64,000 bases of DNA from assembly GCF_900112355.1 (NCBI RefSeq), contig NZ_FOLM01000019.1, forward strand, positions 1-64,000, in the 5' to 3' direction. The notes beneath the pieces are model-generated. The model was not told the DNA's origin, did not search any database, and worked only from the letters and a program-made list of their open reading frames with translations. Each line of letters starts with the position of its first letter. The first letter of the stretch is position 1. This DNA is from Streptomyces aidingensis (GTDB lineage Bacteria > Actinomycetota > Actinomycetes > Streptomycetales > Streptomycetaceae). Positions 37,391 through 45,671 of the stretch are shown here, piece by piece. A program made the translations under genes and the position numbers.

Positions 37391-37978
37391 TCACCCGGTG
37401 AGCCAGTACGCCTCCCGCAGCGACTGCACCCGGCCCTCGCTGTCGTAGTCGATGACGAAGATCCACCGAGGCCCGGCGGCCAGCTCCCCCACCAGCCGGC
37501 CCAGCTCCACATCCGCGGGCTCCCCGCCCGCCAGCTCCCGCGCCTCCACCAGCGTCCGCTCCGGCAGGATCAGCGTGTGCACCACACCGGTGGGCGCCGT
37601 CGTGTCCCCCTCGGTGCGGAGCTGCTCGACGGTGACCCGCACCGCGTCCCCCTCCGCCACCGCGCCGTACACATAGCCCAGCTCGTCGGCGTACTCCTCG
37701 CCCGCGGCGGGCGTGGGCGGCGCGAACAGCGAGGCGGTCGGCTCCGGGGGGACGGCGGGCGGTTCCGGCTCCCCCCGGGGGGCCAGCGCGAGCGACAGGC
37801 CCCCGACGGCCAGGGCCGCGGTCAGCAGCGCACCGCCGGAGACCGCCGCGGTCCGCCGGCGGCGCACCCGCTGCTCGGCGCGCGCCCGGATACGCTCCGC
37901 GGCCAGCGGCACCGCATGCCGGCGGCCCGACTCGGCGACGTCGGAGAGATAGCCCTCCAGCACAGTCTCGTCAGCCAT
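37391..37978 (-). CDS. putative anti-sigma-like membrane protein
   Basis: A 195-aa protein with a cytoplasmic N-terminal helix region (about 42 residues, Arg-rich), one transmembrane helix (GGALLTAALAVGGLSLAL), a Pro-rich linker and an extracytoplasmic beta domain. The domain ends IFVIDYDSEGRVQSLREAYWL. It overlaps the upstream sigma stop by 8 bp, the usual arrangement for a sigma/anti-sigma pair. It lacks the His-x3-Cys-x2-Cys zinc motif of ZAS proteins, so the assignment rests on topology and coupling. Confidence 0.78.
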   Translation of the reverse strand: MADETVLEGYLSDVAESGRRHAVPLAAERIRARAEQRVRRRRTAAVSGGALLTAALAVGGLSLALAPRGEPEPPAVPPEPTASLFAPPTPAAGEEYADELGYVYGAVAEGDAVRVTVEQLRTEGDTTAPTGVVHTLILPERTLVEARELAGGEPADVELGRLVGELAAGPRWIFVIDYDSEGRVQSLREAYWLTG

Positions 37979-38525
37979 GACGCACCTCCGGCAGCCGGCT
38001 CGTCCGCGGGTCCAGCTCAGTATCGGCCAGCAGCCGCGCCAGGGCCGTCCGCCCCCGGCTCAGCCGCGCCTTGACCGTGCCGACGGGGCAGTCGGTCTCG
38101 GCGGCCACCTGCTCGACCGTCAGATCGCACAGATGGTGCAGCACCACGGCCCGCCGCTGCGCCTCGGGAATCTGCCGCAGCGCCTGGACCAGCAGCACAT
38201 GGTGCGGATCCGGCGGCGGCACCGTGGCGGGCCGGCCCTGCCGCCGGACGAAGGCCAGCGCGGTCCGCATCCGCCGCCACCGGCTGACCGCCAGCCGCCA
38301 GGCCACCGTGCGCACCCACGCCTCGGGGGCACCGTCGTCCAGGTCCAGCCTGCCCCAGCGCTCCCAGGCCCGGACAAAGGCTTCCTGGACCACGTCCTGC
38401 GCCTCGGCCAGATCGCCCGTCATCGCGTAGAGCTGGCCGATCAGCCGGCCGACGCTCGCCGCGTAGAAGGCGTCGAACGCCTCCGTGTCCGCGGCCCGGG
38501 TCCGCGGTTCGTCCGGCGGTCGCAT
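37971..38525 (-). CDS. SigE-family ECF sigma factor
   Basis: A 184-aa sigma factor. Region 2 (FDAFYAASVGRLIGQLYAMT, then DVVQEAFVRAWERW) is followed by region 4 with LTVEQVAAETDCPVGTVKAR as the HTH. ATG 38525 is chosen with GAGGGA upstream; in-frame upstream residues do not look coding. It is coupled to the membrane protein at 37391-37978. It is distinct from the sigma factor at 35810. Confidence 0.93.
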   Translation of the reverse strand: MRPPDEPRTRAADTEAFDAFYAASVGRLIGQLYAMTGDLAEAQDVVQEAFVRAWERWGRLDLDDGAPEAWVRTVAWRLAVSRWRRMRTALAFVRRQGRPATVPPPDPHHVLLVQALRQIPEAQRRAVVLHHLCDLTVEQVAAETDCPVGTVKARLSRGRTALARLLADTELDPRTSRLPEVRHG

Positions 38526-38939
38526 ACGTCCCTCACACACTGCACCGTGACCCGTGCCACTCGCCTTGCCACTGCCTTCCTCACGACACAAGGCACCCTA
38601 ATGCTCCAGCCGCCCGGCAAAACCCGCAGGCCAGGCGGCAAAGTACCGACGAGTACCAGGGGTGGCACCCCACTCGCCCGTGGTGACGGGCCACCCGCGC
38701 GGCGGCTGCCTCCGCAAACCTCCCCGGCTCGGGGCGGCACCCCACGACGACGCAGAGGACCGGGATGCTGACGCTCGATCCCGACACGCGGCCCGTGATG
38801 GCTGCGCCCGCCGCTTTCCGCACCCAGCCGGCGGCGGCGGTCATTGGCCCGTGGCCGGGCAGGACGAGAACGCCGACCGGCCACGGGATGAGGTTGGCCG
38901 CCCACCGAAAGCTCCCCAGCAGCAGGCGGACGGCCGGCT
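38526..38939. other. intergenic region at island left edge, no gene seen
   Basis: About 410 bp upstream of the SigE-family gene and downstream of the first mini-gene. A minus-strand open frame reading SFRWAANLIPWPVGVLVLPG has some protein-like character but no credible start or end; it may be a gene remnant. This is where ordinary gene order gives way to the accessory island. Confidence 0.4.
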
Positions 38940-39173
38940 CTATGGGGCCAGGCGGCGGGCGCGTTCCTCGGCGTCGGCCGCAGCGCGGACCATGCGGGCG
39001 AGGGGTTCCAGGCACGGGCGGCAGGCCCACAGCCCGGCTGCGGCGGCGCCGAAGCGGACATGTCCGGCCCACCAGACCGGTACGGCGGTACCGCCGCACC
39101 ACAGCCGGCACATGCCGGTGACCGGCCGCCCGGGCTCGGCCGGGACGCCGAGCGTCATGGCCGGCGCGGTCAC
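38940..39173 (-). CDS. small Cys-pair protein, 77 aa
   Basis: GTG 39173 overlaps the preceding stop (GTGA), so it is translationally coupled to the 103-aa gene. The product has two Cys pairs (MCRLWC and ACRPC) separated by a hydrophobic GHVRFGAAAAGLW segment and ends in a charged helix. It could be a small zinc ribbon. No family recognised. Confidence 0.6.
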   Translation of the reverse strand: MTAPAMTLGVPAEPGRPVTGMCRLWCGGTAVPVWWAGHVRFGAAAAGLWACRPCLEPLARMVRAAADAEERARRLAP

Positions 39174-39481
39174 CGGCCGGCCTCGGGGGCGCCTCGGTGT
39201 GAGTCGTGCAGGGTCCGGGCGACGGCGCAGCCGGGGCCCTGGGCGGTGCGGCGGCAGGGTTCGCAGGTCAGCGCGTGATCCATCAGCGCCGCCCACAGCC
39301 CCGCACGATCCAGGAACAGGGACGCGTCCTCGGGGCAGGCATATACGGTCCACCCCGGCCTGCTGTTCTGGTGCACCGCACCGACCGGGATCGGGGTGTC
39401 GGTCATTTCCTTGCAGTGTGCGCACATCCGGCGCGCCGATTGCCGGGCGGTGCAGGGTGCGGCGGGCGGTCGCTCCGTCAT
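39170..39481 (-). CDS. small Cys-rich protein, 103 aa
   Basis: Contains CAHC, ACPED, CEPC and GC positions, a plausible zinc-binding set. ATG 39481 has AGGAG 8 nt upstream. Proteins like this often accompany XRE-type regulators in Streptomyces; the regulator gene follows on the same strand. Function unknown. Confidence 0.68.
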   Translation of the reverse strand: MTERPPAAPCTARQSARRMCAHCKEMTDTPIPVGAVHQNSRPGWTVYACPEDASLFLDRAGLWAALMDHALTCEPCRRTAQGPGCAVARTLHDSHRGAPEAGR

Positions 39482-39575
39482 GACGGGGCTCCTGTGACGT
39501 GGTCATCGCTGACAGTCACAGCCTGGCGGCCGGAGCAGCCCGTAGAGTTCCCCGATCCGGGAACATTTCCGGGTT

Positions 39576-40784
39576 TCAGATCATGCCGACCCACCCGGCG
39601 AGGGACACCAAACCATCCGGGGCGCGGCGCTGGTGCCGCACCAGGACACCGATCGTGGACCGCATCAGCGGGTGATACCGGGCCTGCTGCGGCGCGATTT
39701 TCCGCGCCCTGTGCAACTGCTCCTCCGCCTTCTCGTAGCGCCCCATCTGCGCATACGCCCGGCCCATCTCGATGTAGTAGCGCCCCGTCCGCATCGGAGG
39801 ATGCCCGGCCGGGAAGTGCAGCTTCCTCGCCTCCTTCACCGCTGCACCAAGATCCCCCAGCTCCACGGCCGTGGCCACCTCGAAATGCTTGACGTTCGTC
39901 AGACCGAAGGAGGCCCAGTACACCCCGGGCACATCCCGCCCGATCCGCTTGGCCGCCGCGCCGGCCTCCTTCAGGTACTCCTCCACCGAGTCCTTGTTCT
40001 TCGCCTGCGCCGCGGCGATCGCTCCGGCCAGGTGCAAGCTGCCCCCCACCGCCAGCGCCGGCACGGCGTGCGGATCGTCCGCCTGCTCCACCAGCCGATG
40101 GCCACGCTCCAGAATGCGCTCAGCCATCTGGTTGTCCCCGCGCCGCAGCAGCATGCTGGAACGGCGCGCGAGTCGCAGCGCCAGCAGCAGCGGGTCTTGG
40201 GCCTGCTCGCCCATCCACCCCATGCGCTCCAGCGCGATGGCCGCCAGGTGGTGATAGCCGAGGCGATAGGCGAACTCGTAGGCCACCCAGTAGGTCCAGG
40301 CGAGGAGTTCGGCGAGTCGCTGCCGCTCGGCCCCGAAGGAAGCGAGACCGACGGCCGTGGTGAGTTCGCTCATCAACCCGGGCAGCGCTTCCCCGATGCC
40401 TTTGTACTCGGTGGCGCAGGTCCCCTCACACAGGCGCTCCACGTCGGCGGCCAGCGCCGCGACGGGGCGGGGCGTGATGTCCGGGTCGGGCCCGAGATCG
40501 TACATGTCCAGGGCCGCGGTAAGGGGTTCGATCATCGCGTCCAGGCGGTCCTGCTGTAGCTCGGACATGTACGGCTGGCCGTTGAGAACGTCAACCGGGA
40601 CGTGCAGGGCTCGGGAAGCGGCGGCCACGATGCCCGGGGTGGCCGGCGAAAGGCCCGCCTCCACCTTGGCGATGGTGCCACGAGAGACGAAAGCCTTCTG
40701 GGCCAGACCGCTTTGCGTCAGACCGCGCAGCTTCCGGTAGTCAGCAAGGCGCGCGCCGATGTGGTCGTCAGTGCCCTGTGGCAT
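39576..40784 (-). CDS. XRE-family regulator with TPR-like C-domain
   Basis: A 402-aa protein. The N-terminal HTH is DYRKLRGLTQSGLAQKAFVS with the recognition part GTIAKVEAG; the remaining roughly 320 residues are helical, with TPR-like repeats (YYIEMGRAYAQMGRYEKAEE). ATG 40784 has GGAG upstream. Such regulators often sense peptides or metabolites, but no ligand is indicated. It probably binds the inverted repeat at 40804-40832. Confidence 0.9.
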   Translation of the reverse strand: MPQGTDDHIGARLADYRKLRGLTQSGLAQKAFVSRGTIAKVEAGLSPATPGIVAAASRALHVPVDVLNGQPYMSELQQDRLDAMIEPLTAALDMYDLGPDPDITPRPVAALAADVERLCEGTCATEYKGIGEALPGLMSELTTAVGLASFGAERQRLAELLAWTYWVAYEFAYRLGYHHLAAIALERMGWMGEQAQDPLLLALRLARRSSMLLRRGDNQMAERILERGHRLVEQADDPHAVPALAVGGSLHLAGAIAAAQAKNKDSVEEYLKEAGAAAKRIGRDVPGVYWASFGLTNVKHFEVATAVELGDLGAAVKEARKLHFPAGHPPMRTGRYYIEMGRAYAQMGRYEKAEEQLHRARKIAPQQARYHPLMRSTIGVLVRHQRRAPDGLVSLAGWVGMI

Positions 40785-40803
40785 TCTGGGCTCCGTTGTC
40801 GTG

Positions 40804-40832
40804 ACTGTGCTGTTGGTCGCACTCGGCACAGT
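40804..40832. promoter_or_regulatory. candidate XRE operator (ACTGTGC-N15-GCACAGT)
   Basis: A 7-bp perfect inverted repeat centred about 35 bp upstream of the XRE start. A related TGTGC core appears at the other XRE gene (62183-62201). Confidence 0.5.
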
Positions 40833-40862
40833 ACGCCCCGGCAAGGCTCCGGGATAGCGAGC

Positions 40863-40893
40863 AGCCCCAGCGGGTGATTCCCCCTGGGGCTGT
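40863..40893 (-). terminator. terminator of the RiPP/pentapeptide operon
   Basis: CAGCCCCAG and CTGGGGCTG form a 9-bp perfect stem with a 13-nt loop, about 50 nt downstream of the pentapeptide gene stop and upstream of the XRE gene. Confidence 0.7.
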
Positions 40894-40941
40894 TGGGCTG
40901 CCAAGTTGGGTGGGTGTGGGCGACCTTGAGGTCCATGGTGG

Positions 40942-41628
40942 TCAGGTGGGGGCGAGGGTGTCGCTGTAGGTGATGTCGAGTTCTGCGGTAAGGGCGTGGG
41001 CGAGCTCGGTCTGCTGGTGGCGGCCGATGATGGTCCCGCGCAGGTTGGTGACGCCGCGGACGGTGGAGAGGTCGCTGCCGCTGAGGTCGGTGTCGTGGTA
41101 GCGGCCGGTGCCGAACTCGGTCAGGCGCAGCGTGCACTGGTCGAAGACCGCGCCGGTGAGGTCGCAGCGGTCCAGGACGGCTTCGGTGAGGACGCAGCGG
41201 GTGAAGAGGACCGGGCCGGTGGCGCGGACCTCGGTGAGGGTGGCGTAGTCGAGGCGGCAGGTGTCGAAGACGGCGTTTTCGAGGGTGATCTTGTTGAGGG
41301 TGGCGCCCATGAGCTTGCAGTCGCGGAAGAGGACTCGGGTGAGTCTGCTGTCGGTCATCTCGGCGGTGCCGAGGTCGCAGCCGGCGAATTCGATGGAGTC
41401 CGCGCGTGCCCCGTGGAGGTGCGTGCGCTTGGCGGAGAGGTCGGTGATGCGGCCGGTGATGAGACGGGTGTCGGTGAGGTCGAGGTCGCGGAGGTCGGCA
41501 CCGGTGTACTGGAAGTCCTGGAGGATGCCGCGTCCGCTCTCCAGTGAGGTGCGGTTGGTGAGGTAGAGGCCGGGCTCGTCCAGATCAGGGAGGGTGGCGG
41601 TGACGCGGCCGAAGGTGCGCTCAGTCAT
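40942..41628 (-). CDS. pentapeptide-repeat protein
   Basis: A 228-aa protein with repeated A(D/N)LxxLxL-type units such as YTGADLRDLDLTDTRL, CDLGTAEMTD, CDLTGAVFDQCTL. These predict a right-handed quadrilateral beta-helix. It starts 70 bp downstream of the RiPP precursor gene and is likely in the same operon. Pentapeptide proteins can mimic DNA or give immunity, but nothing here fixes the role. Confidence 0.87.
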   Translation of the reverse strand: MTERTFGRVTATLPDLDEPGLYLTNRTSLESGRGILQDFQYTGADLRDLDLTDTRLITGRITDLSAKRTHLHGARADSIEFAGCDLGTAEMTDSRLTRVLFRDCKLMGATLNKITLENAVFDTCRLDYATLTEVRATGPVLFTRCVLTEAVLDRCDLTGAVFDQCTLRLTEFGTGRYHDTDLSGSDLSTVRGVTNLRGTIIGRHQQTELAHALTAELDITYSDTLAPT

Positions 41629-41698
41629 GGGTGGTGTGCTCCAAGAGAGGGCGGCGTCGGTTTCGCTGCTCGTCGGAGGCGGGGCTGACGCGAAGGGG

Positions 41699-41875
41699 TC
41701 ACTTCTTCTTGTTCCAGTTGTCCCAGGTGGGGCGGTTGTCGAAGGCGCCTCCTCCGGCGTTGTCCCAGGTGGGCTGGTTGTTGAACTTGTTCATGGTGAG
41801 TTCCGGCCGGCCGTGGCCGGTGATGTGGGTGATGGCCGGGGTGTCGGCGATGGCGAGCAGTTCGAGCAGAGTCAC
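41699..41875 (-). CDS. amcA: multi-cyclophane RiPP precursor peptide (58 aa)
   Basis: GTG 41875 overlaps the maturase stop (GTGA). The leader MTLLELLAIADTPAITHI is followed by a core with two tandem F-(N/D)-N-x-P-T-W-D-N units: FNN (31-33), WDN (37-39), FDN (45-47), WDN (51-53), then WNKKK. Radical SAM/SPASM triceptide maturases join an aromatic residue to the beta carbon of a residue two positions on, and each motif fits that aromatic-X-Asn pattern. I relate it to the AmcA multiple-cyclophane family from memory, so the symbol is tentative. The gene is short and easily missed. Confidence 0.82.
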   Translation of the reverse strand: MTLLELLAIADTPAITHITGHGRPELTMNKFNNQPTWDNAGGGAFDNRPTWDNWNKKK

Positions 41876-43023
41876 GCTGCGTGTTCCTCTCGGACGGTAT
41901 CGGACAGTGCGGTGATCAGGGCTTGCCGCGAGGTGCGGCAGTAGTTGGTTTCGGTGGTGTCCAGGCGGCCGTTCTCGAAGTAGCGGTTGCCGGCCTGTGC
42001 GCCCTGGCAGAAGTCGAAGAAGGCGCAGGTGGCTTCGCAGCGGTCGAGGCCGCTCAGGAACTCCTGTACGTAGGTGAGACGGTGGGCCTGGGCGAGGATG
42101 CTGGTGAGGGTCTGGTCGCGGATGTTCCCGGCGCGGAAATCGTCGTAGCGGGGATCGGTGATCCCGGACAGTTCGGGCGAGAGCAGCGTCACGTCGCCGT
42201 TGGCGGCGATGGTGGGGATGGGGTCGATCAGCCGCTGTCCCCATTCATGGCCAAGGCCCGTGCGGTTCAGGGCGAGGTAGTCGCCGAGGCGGGCCAGCTC
42301 CCTGATGATCAGGCCGGGGTTGCGGCGGCTCCAGGCAATGGTGCGTTGCCAGAACTCCGTGGCCTGACGCAGGGTGGGCTGCTGCCGGGCTGTGTTGACG
42401 CCTTCGGCCTCCTCGATGTTGAGCCCTGCGGTGTGGCAGCCGAGCCGGGCGAGGAAGTCCAACAGGGGCTCCGGGCGGGTGATGCTGTCGGCGGTGACAA
42501 CGGCGATGCCCGAGAACCCGATCCCGGCCTGTCGCAGGTGTTCGATGCCGCGGATCGTCCTGCTGAACGTCGGCCGCCCGGCTCGGTCCACCCGCTGCAC
42601 ATTGAGCGCGGCGGGGCCGTCGATGCTCACTCCGACGCGGAAGCCGTAGCGGGTCAGGAACTCGCACCAAGAATCCGTGATCAGCGTGGCGTTGGTCTGC
42701 ACGTAATGGTGGACCCGGCCCGCTTGCCGCAGGACCTCGAAGGACTCCAGCAGATCGGCGAACCGGCGCCGACCGAGGGCCAGCGGCTCGCCGGCGTGCC
42801 AGATCACATCCACTCGCCGGTCCGGGCCCGCGTCGGTGATCTCGCTGACCGAAAGGACGACGGCTTCGGCCACATCCGGTGTCATGGTGCTGCGCCGCTC
42901 GCGGTCGGGGAGGTAGCAGTAGGTGCAGTCCAGGTTGCAGAAGCTCGTCGGCTGGAGGACCACTGTGTGTGGCACCGACGCGATGCGTCGGTCGTATGCG
43001 GTGATCAGGGTGTCGTCGCGCAT
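41872..43023 (-). CDS. amcB: cyclophane-forming radical SAM/SPASM maturase
   Basis: A 383-aa enzyme. The radical SAM motif is CNLDCTYC in an N-terminal barrel, with HAGEPL and SIDGPAALN barrel elements. A C-terminal SPASM-type Cys set (LDRCEATCAFFDFCQG and NYC) binds auxiliary iron-sulfur clusters. It is expected to install the aromatic-to-Asn crosslinks in the precursor encoded immediately downstream. The start is ATG 43023. The AmcB name is by resemblance; the catalytic class is secure, the exact subfamily less so. Confidence 0.9.
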   Translation of the reverse strand: MRDDTLITAYDRRIASVPHTVVLQPTSFCNLDCTYCYLPDRERRSTMTPDVAEAVVLSVSEITDAGPDRRVDVIWHAGEPLALGRRRFADLLESFEVLRQAGRVHHYVQTNATLITDSWCEFLTRYGFRVGVSIDGPAALNVQRVDRAGRPTFSRTIRGIEHLRQAGIGFSGIAVVTADSITRPEPLLDFLARLGCHTAGLNIEEAEGVNTARQQPTLRQATEFWQRTIAWSRRNPGLIIRELARLGDYLALNRTGLGHEWGQRLIDPIPTIAANGDVTLLSPELSGITDPRYDDFRAGNIRDQTLTSILAQAHRLTYVQEFLSGLDRCEATCAFFDFCQGAQAGNRYFENGRLDTTETNYCRTSRQALITALSDTVREEHAA

Positions 43024-43090
43024 GGCTGTCGCTCGTCCTGTTGTCGACTGCGGGGTGCGGAAGATCTGGCGCCTGATTCGGCGTCGGGCT

Positions 43091-43207
43091 TTATCTGGCC
43101 CGGGCGGCCGCGAGCGTGAAGCCCATGCCGAAGCCGACGGCCCAGATGGACAGCGGCCCGGCCAGGAGCCCGGGGGCGTATCCGGCACGGCGCAGAGCGC
43201 GGATCAC
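43091..43207 (-). CDS. mini membrane protein, 38 aa
   Basis: GTG 43207 overlaps the preceding stop (GTGA). The product has a basic N-terminus and one hydrophobic helix (LLAGPLSIWAVGFGMGFTLA), so it is a single-pass peptide. An AGGAG site lies 9 nt upstream. It may belong to the RiPP operon; function unknown. Confidence 0.62.
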   Translation of the reverse strand: MIRALRRAGYAPGLLAGPLSIWAVGFGMGFTLAAARAR

Positions 43208-43383
43208 GTCGGGTGCTCCTGTGCCTGGTGGCGGCGCATCCGGACATTGGCGTCCGACACGCCCGAGCCATCTCCAGCGGCGTGGGCGCGCTCGCGGAGG
43301 CGCGCCAGGTACGCGCAGGCCACGCACCCCTGGGCAGGCTCCGGGCGGTGTTCGTTGGGGTCGCGTGGCTGCGGGATGATCAC
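43204..43383 (-). CDS. small Cys-pair protein, 59 aa
   Basis: Begins GTG 43383 with GGAGG 5 nt upstream. Contains CVACAYLARLRERA, a CxxC motif followed by a charged helix, and ends coupled to the 38-aa gene. It resembles the mini-gene pair at 38940-39481 in style. No known family. Confidence 0.6.
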   Translation of the reverse strand: MIIPQPRDPNEHRPEPAQGCVACAYLARLRERAHAAGDGSGVSDANVRMRRHQAQEHPT

Positions 43384-43410
43384 GACGCCTCCCGTTGTGC
43401 GGCCGGGCGT

Positions 43411-43752
43411 TCAGGTACGTCTGAGAGCCGTGCCTTTACGTCTGCGGCTTTGGCCAACACTCGCAGCGATTGAGTGAGCCGCGTCGTGTCCGGTCGAGGC
43501 CCGTGCGATGTCCACAGCCTGGCGGACGGTCGTCTGAATCCCGGCCCGTTTCGCTGTTCCCGGCTGGAGAGCAGCGAGACGGCGGGCGTCGGGCTTCAGG
43601 ACCAGGGCGTAGCCGCGAAGGCGCCGGCGGAGTGCTGCCGCGAGCTCCCCGTGGCAGCGTCTGTGGCGGGCCAGGGGCAGGGCGAGAGCTACGTCCCGGT
43701 GCACCTCGTGCAGGTCGGGAGGACGGTCGGCTTGCGTCATCGGGTGGGGCAT
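43411..43752 (-). CDS. DUF6415-like small protein, 113 aa
   Basis: An Arg/Ala-rich helical protein with LRRRLRGYALVLKPDARRLAAL and a following AxxxAR region. This pattern is like the DUF6415 proteins found in Streptomyces natural-product loci. ATG 43752 has GGAG upstream. It is probably the first gene of the leftward RiPP operon. The family assignment is tentative. Confidence 0.6.
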   Translation of the reverse strand: MPHPMTQADRPPDLHEVHRDVALALPLARHRRCHGELAAALRRRLRGYALVLKPDARRLAALQPGTAKRAGIQTTVRQAVDIARASTGHDAAHSIAASVGQSRRRKGTALRRT

Positions 43753-43924
43753 CTCTGTACTCCGGGAGGGAATCGGGGCGCTCAAGCACCGGGCGGCCCA
43801 ATGGAAACGACGCTCGTTCGAGGGAACCTGCGGCCTCAACCGGACTGCTGGCGTGGCCGCGTGGTTACCGGTTATGACCGTAGGAGCACTCCGGATGCAC
43901 TGGAACTGACTGTGAGTACGTGTT

Positions 43925-43943
43925 CTGTCACGCGAGATGACAG
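43925..43943. promoter_or_regulatory. candidate operator CTGTCA-N7-TGACAG
   Basis: A 6-bp perfect inverted repeat ending 9 bp before the ATG of the next XRE gene and partly overlapping its ribosome-binding region. This position suits autorepression. Confidence 0.45.
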
Positions 43944-43952
43944 GGGTTGCTG

Positions 43953-45047
43953 ATGAGCCCGGTGAACCGGAAACGCGCAGGGGGAACCATCACCGGCTAT
44001 GTGCTGCGGCTGGCACGGGAGAGCATCCCGGCGACGCAGTCCGGCCTCGCCGAGCGGCTCGGCGTGGACCTAGCGACCGTCCAGGGCTGGGAGTCCGGCC
44101 GACGCCCCCTGATGAACATGAAGGCCGGGGCGTTGCTGGACCTGCGACGGCGGTTACCGGCAATCGGGGCCGACCCTGCCTTGGTGCACCTCATGGACGC
44201 GGCCATGGACGCCGACCGCGTCATCACCTCCACGCTTGACCCTCCCGGCGCAAGCCCAGGGGACCACCCGCTTGCGGTGTGGGTGCACACCCGGGCCACC
44301 GCACACATGATCGCGTGGGCCTTGAACGGGACTCCGCCGCGAACGCTGCCCACATTGCCGTCGCAGCGGCGTCGCGGTGCCGTCCCGCCGGGACCTGTCC
44401 TGACGGCGGCGGAGAAGAACGCCTTCTTCTCGAACCTGCGGGAGACGACCGAGGCCGCCCACCGGGCTGGCGACAGCGCCGCCCTGCTCCGCCGCCAAGC
44501 CCTGTACCTGGCCTCCTACGACCGTGGCCCGGGCGGTTCGGCCTGGACGATCCACACCCTGCACGGCCACCGTGGAGTGCTCTCGCTCCGTGGATGGTCA
44601 CCGCACTGGCCGGAAGCCCGGTCCACCGCCACGGCGCTGGCCCGGCAGGGCGACCCACAGCCACTGATCGACTTCATCGACCGTGCCCTCGTCGACGACG
44701 ACGCGGGCGAGGCTGCAAATCTCAACTACTGGGCCTACTGGCTCGGAGCCGTTCCCGCCCCCCAGGCCGACGACCGGTTCATGCCCGACCGCGATCCGGT
44801 CTGGGACCCGATCACCCTGCTGCGTCTCCTCGTTGCGGGCCTGCACGAGGCACCCGGGTACATCGACCTGTATGTCCACTCCCTGTGGGCGCTGCTGCAC
44901 GCTCACTCCTGGCTCCCGCAAGCCGTGCCGTCGCTCGTCGGCGAACTCGATCTCCGTGTCCAGCGGCTGCTGGACGGCGGCCGGATCTCCGCCCGTTCCC
45001 GACGTGAGCTCGGTGCGGTGCATTACCGTCTGCAGAACCGCAGTTGA
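43953..45047 (+). CDS. XRE-type HTH regulator with large C-domain
   Basis: A 364-aa protein. The N-terminal HTH is SGLAERLGVDLATVQGWESG; the C-terminal roughly 270 residues are helical and of unknown type (Trp-rich WAYWLGAV, LHAHSWLPQAV). ATG 43953 has AGGGG upstream; an in-frame TTG at 43947 is possible. It is divergent from the RiPP-side mini-genes and precedes the HD gene by 14 bp, so the two are probably co-transcribed. Confidence 0.87.
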   Translation: MSPVNRKRAGGTITGYVLRLARESIPATQSGLAERLGVDLATVQGWESGRRPLMNMKAGALLDLRRRLPAIGADPALVHLMDAAMDADRVITSTLDPPGASPGDHPLAVWVHTRATAHMIAWALNGTPPRTLPTLPSQRRRGAVPPGPVLTAAEKNAFFSNLRETTEAAHRAGDSAALLRRQALYLASYDRGPGGSAWTIHTLHGHRGVLSLRGWSPHWPEARSTATALARQGDPQPLIDFIDRALVDDDAGEAANLNYWAYWLGAVPAPQADDRFMPDRDPVWDPITLLRLLVAGLHEAPGYIDLYVHSLWALLHAHSWLPQAVPSLVGELDLRVQRLLDGGRISARSRRELGAVHYRLQNRS

Positions 45048-45061
45048 GAGGACCTGAACTG

Positions 45062-45649
45062 ATGACTGAGCACTCCGGTGACACCGCGGCGGCCCGGGGA
45101 ACGGCCGGATTCCTGAGGGAGATGGGGATGCTGAAGCGGGCCAAGCGGTCCGGCTGGTGGATCGCCGGGGTCAAGGACCCGGAGAGCATCGCGGAGCACT
45201 CCTTCCGGGTGGGCGTCATCGGCGCGGTGCTGGCCATGATGGAGGGCGCGGACCCGGCCCAGGTCGCGCTGATGTGTCTGTTCCACGACACCCAGGAGAC
45301 CCGGGTCGGCGACATCCCGCACATCGGCCGCCGTTACCTGACCGCCGCCTCCAACGAGGAGGTCACCCGTGACCAGCTCGCCGACGCCCACCCGGACGTC
45401 GCGGCCGGCGTGCAGCGGGTGGTGGACGAGTACGAGAACGGCCACGGCCTGGAGGTCACGGTCGCCCACGACGCGGACAAGCTCGAATGCCTCCTCCAGG
45501 CCGTCGAGTACCGCGAGCAGGGGCACCAGAACGTCCAGAACTGGATCGACACCAGCAAGAACAGCCTCAAGACCGCCTCCGCTCAGGCCCTCGCCGAGGC
45601 GGCGCTGACGATGACCTCGGTGGAGTGGCAGCAGACCTACCTCCGCTGA
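45062..45649 (+). CDS. HD-domain phosphohydrolase (YfbR-like)
   Basis: A 195-aa protein with EHSFRVG, FHDTQETRVGDIPH and AHDADKLE. These are the His/Asp metal ligands of HD-domain 5'-nucleotidase-like enzymes. These enzymes act on nucleotides or related phosphate esters; the substrate is not determined. ATG 45062 has GAGAGGA upstream. It ends before the hairpin at 45672. Confidence 0.85.
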   Translation: MTEHSGDTAAARGTAGFLREMGMLKRAKRSGWWIAGVKDPESIAEHSFRVGVIGAVLAMMEGADPAQVALMCLFHDTQETRVGDIPHIGRRYLTAASNEEVTRDQLADAHPDVAAGVQRVVDEYENGHGLEVTVAHDADKLECLLQAVEYREQGHQNVQNWIDTSKNSLKTASAQALAEAALTMTSVEWQQTYLR

Positions 45650-45671
45650 CAGCCACCGGTCGCAGAACGCA

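Noticed and set aside
38581..39111. Minus-strand frame downstream of the 77-aa gene as a real protein
   Set aside because: Partly protein-like wording but no ribosome site or start consistent with the coupled upstream genes; could be a remnant, recorded as intergenic.
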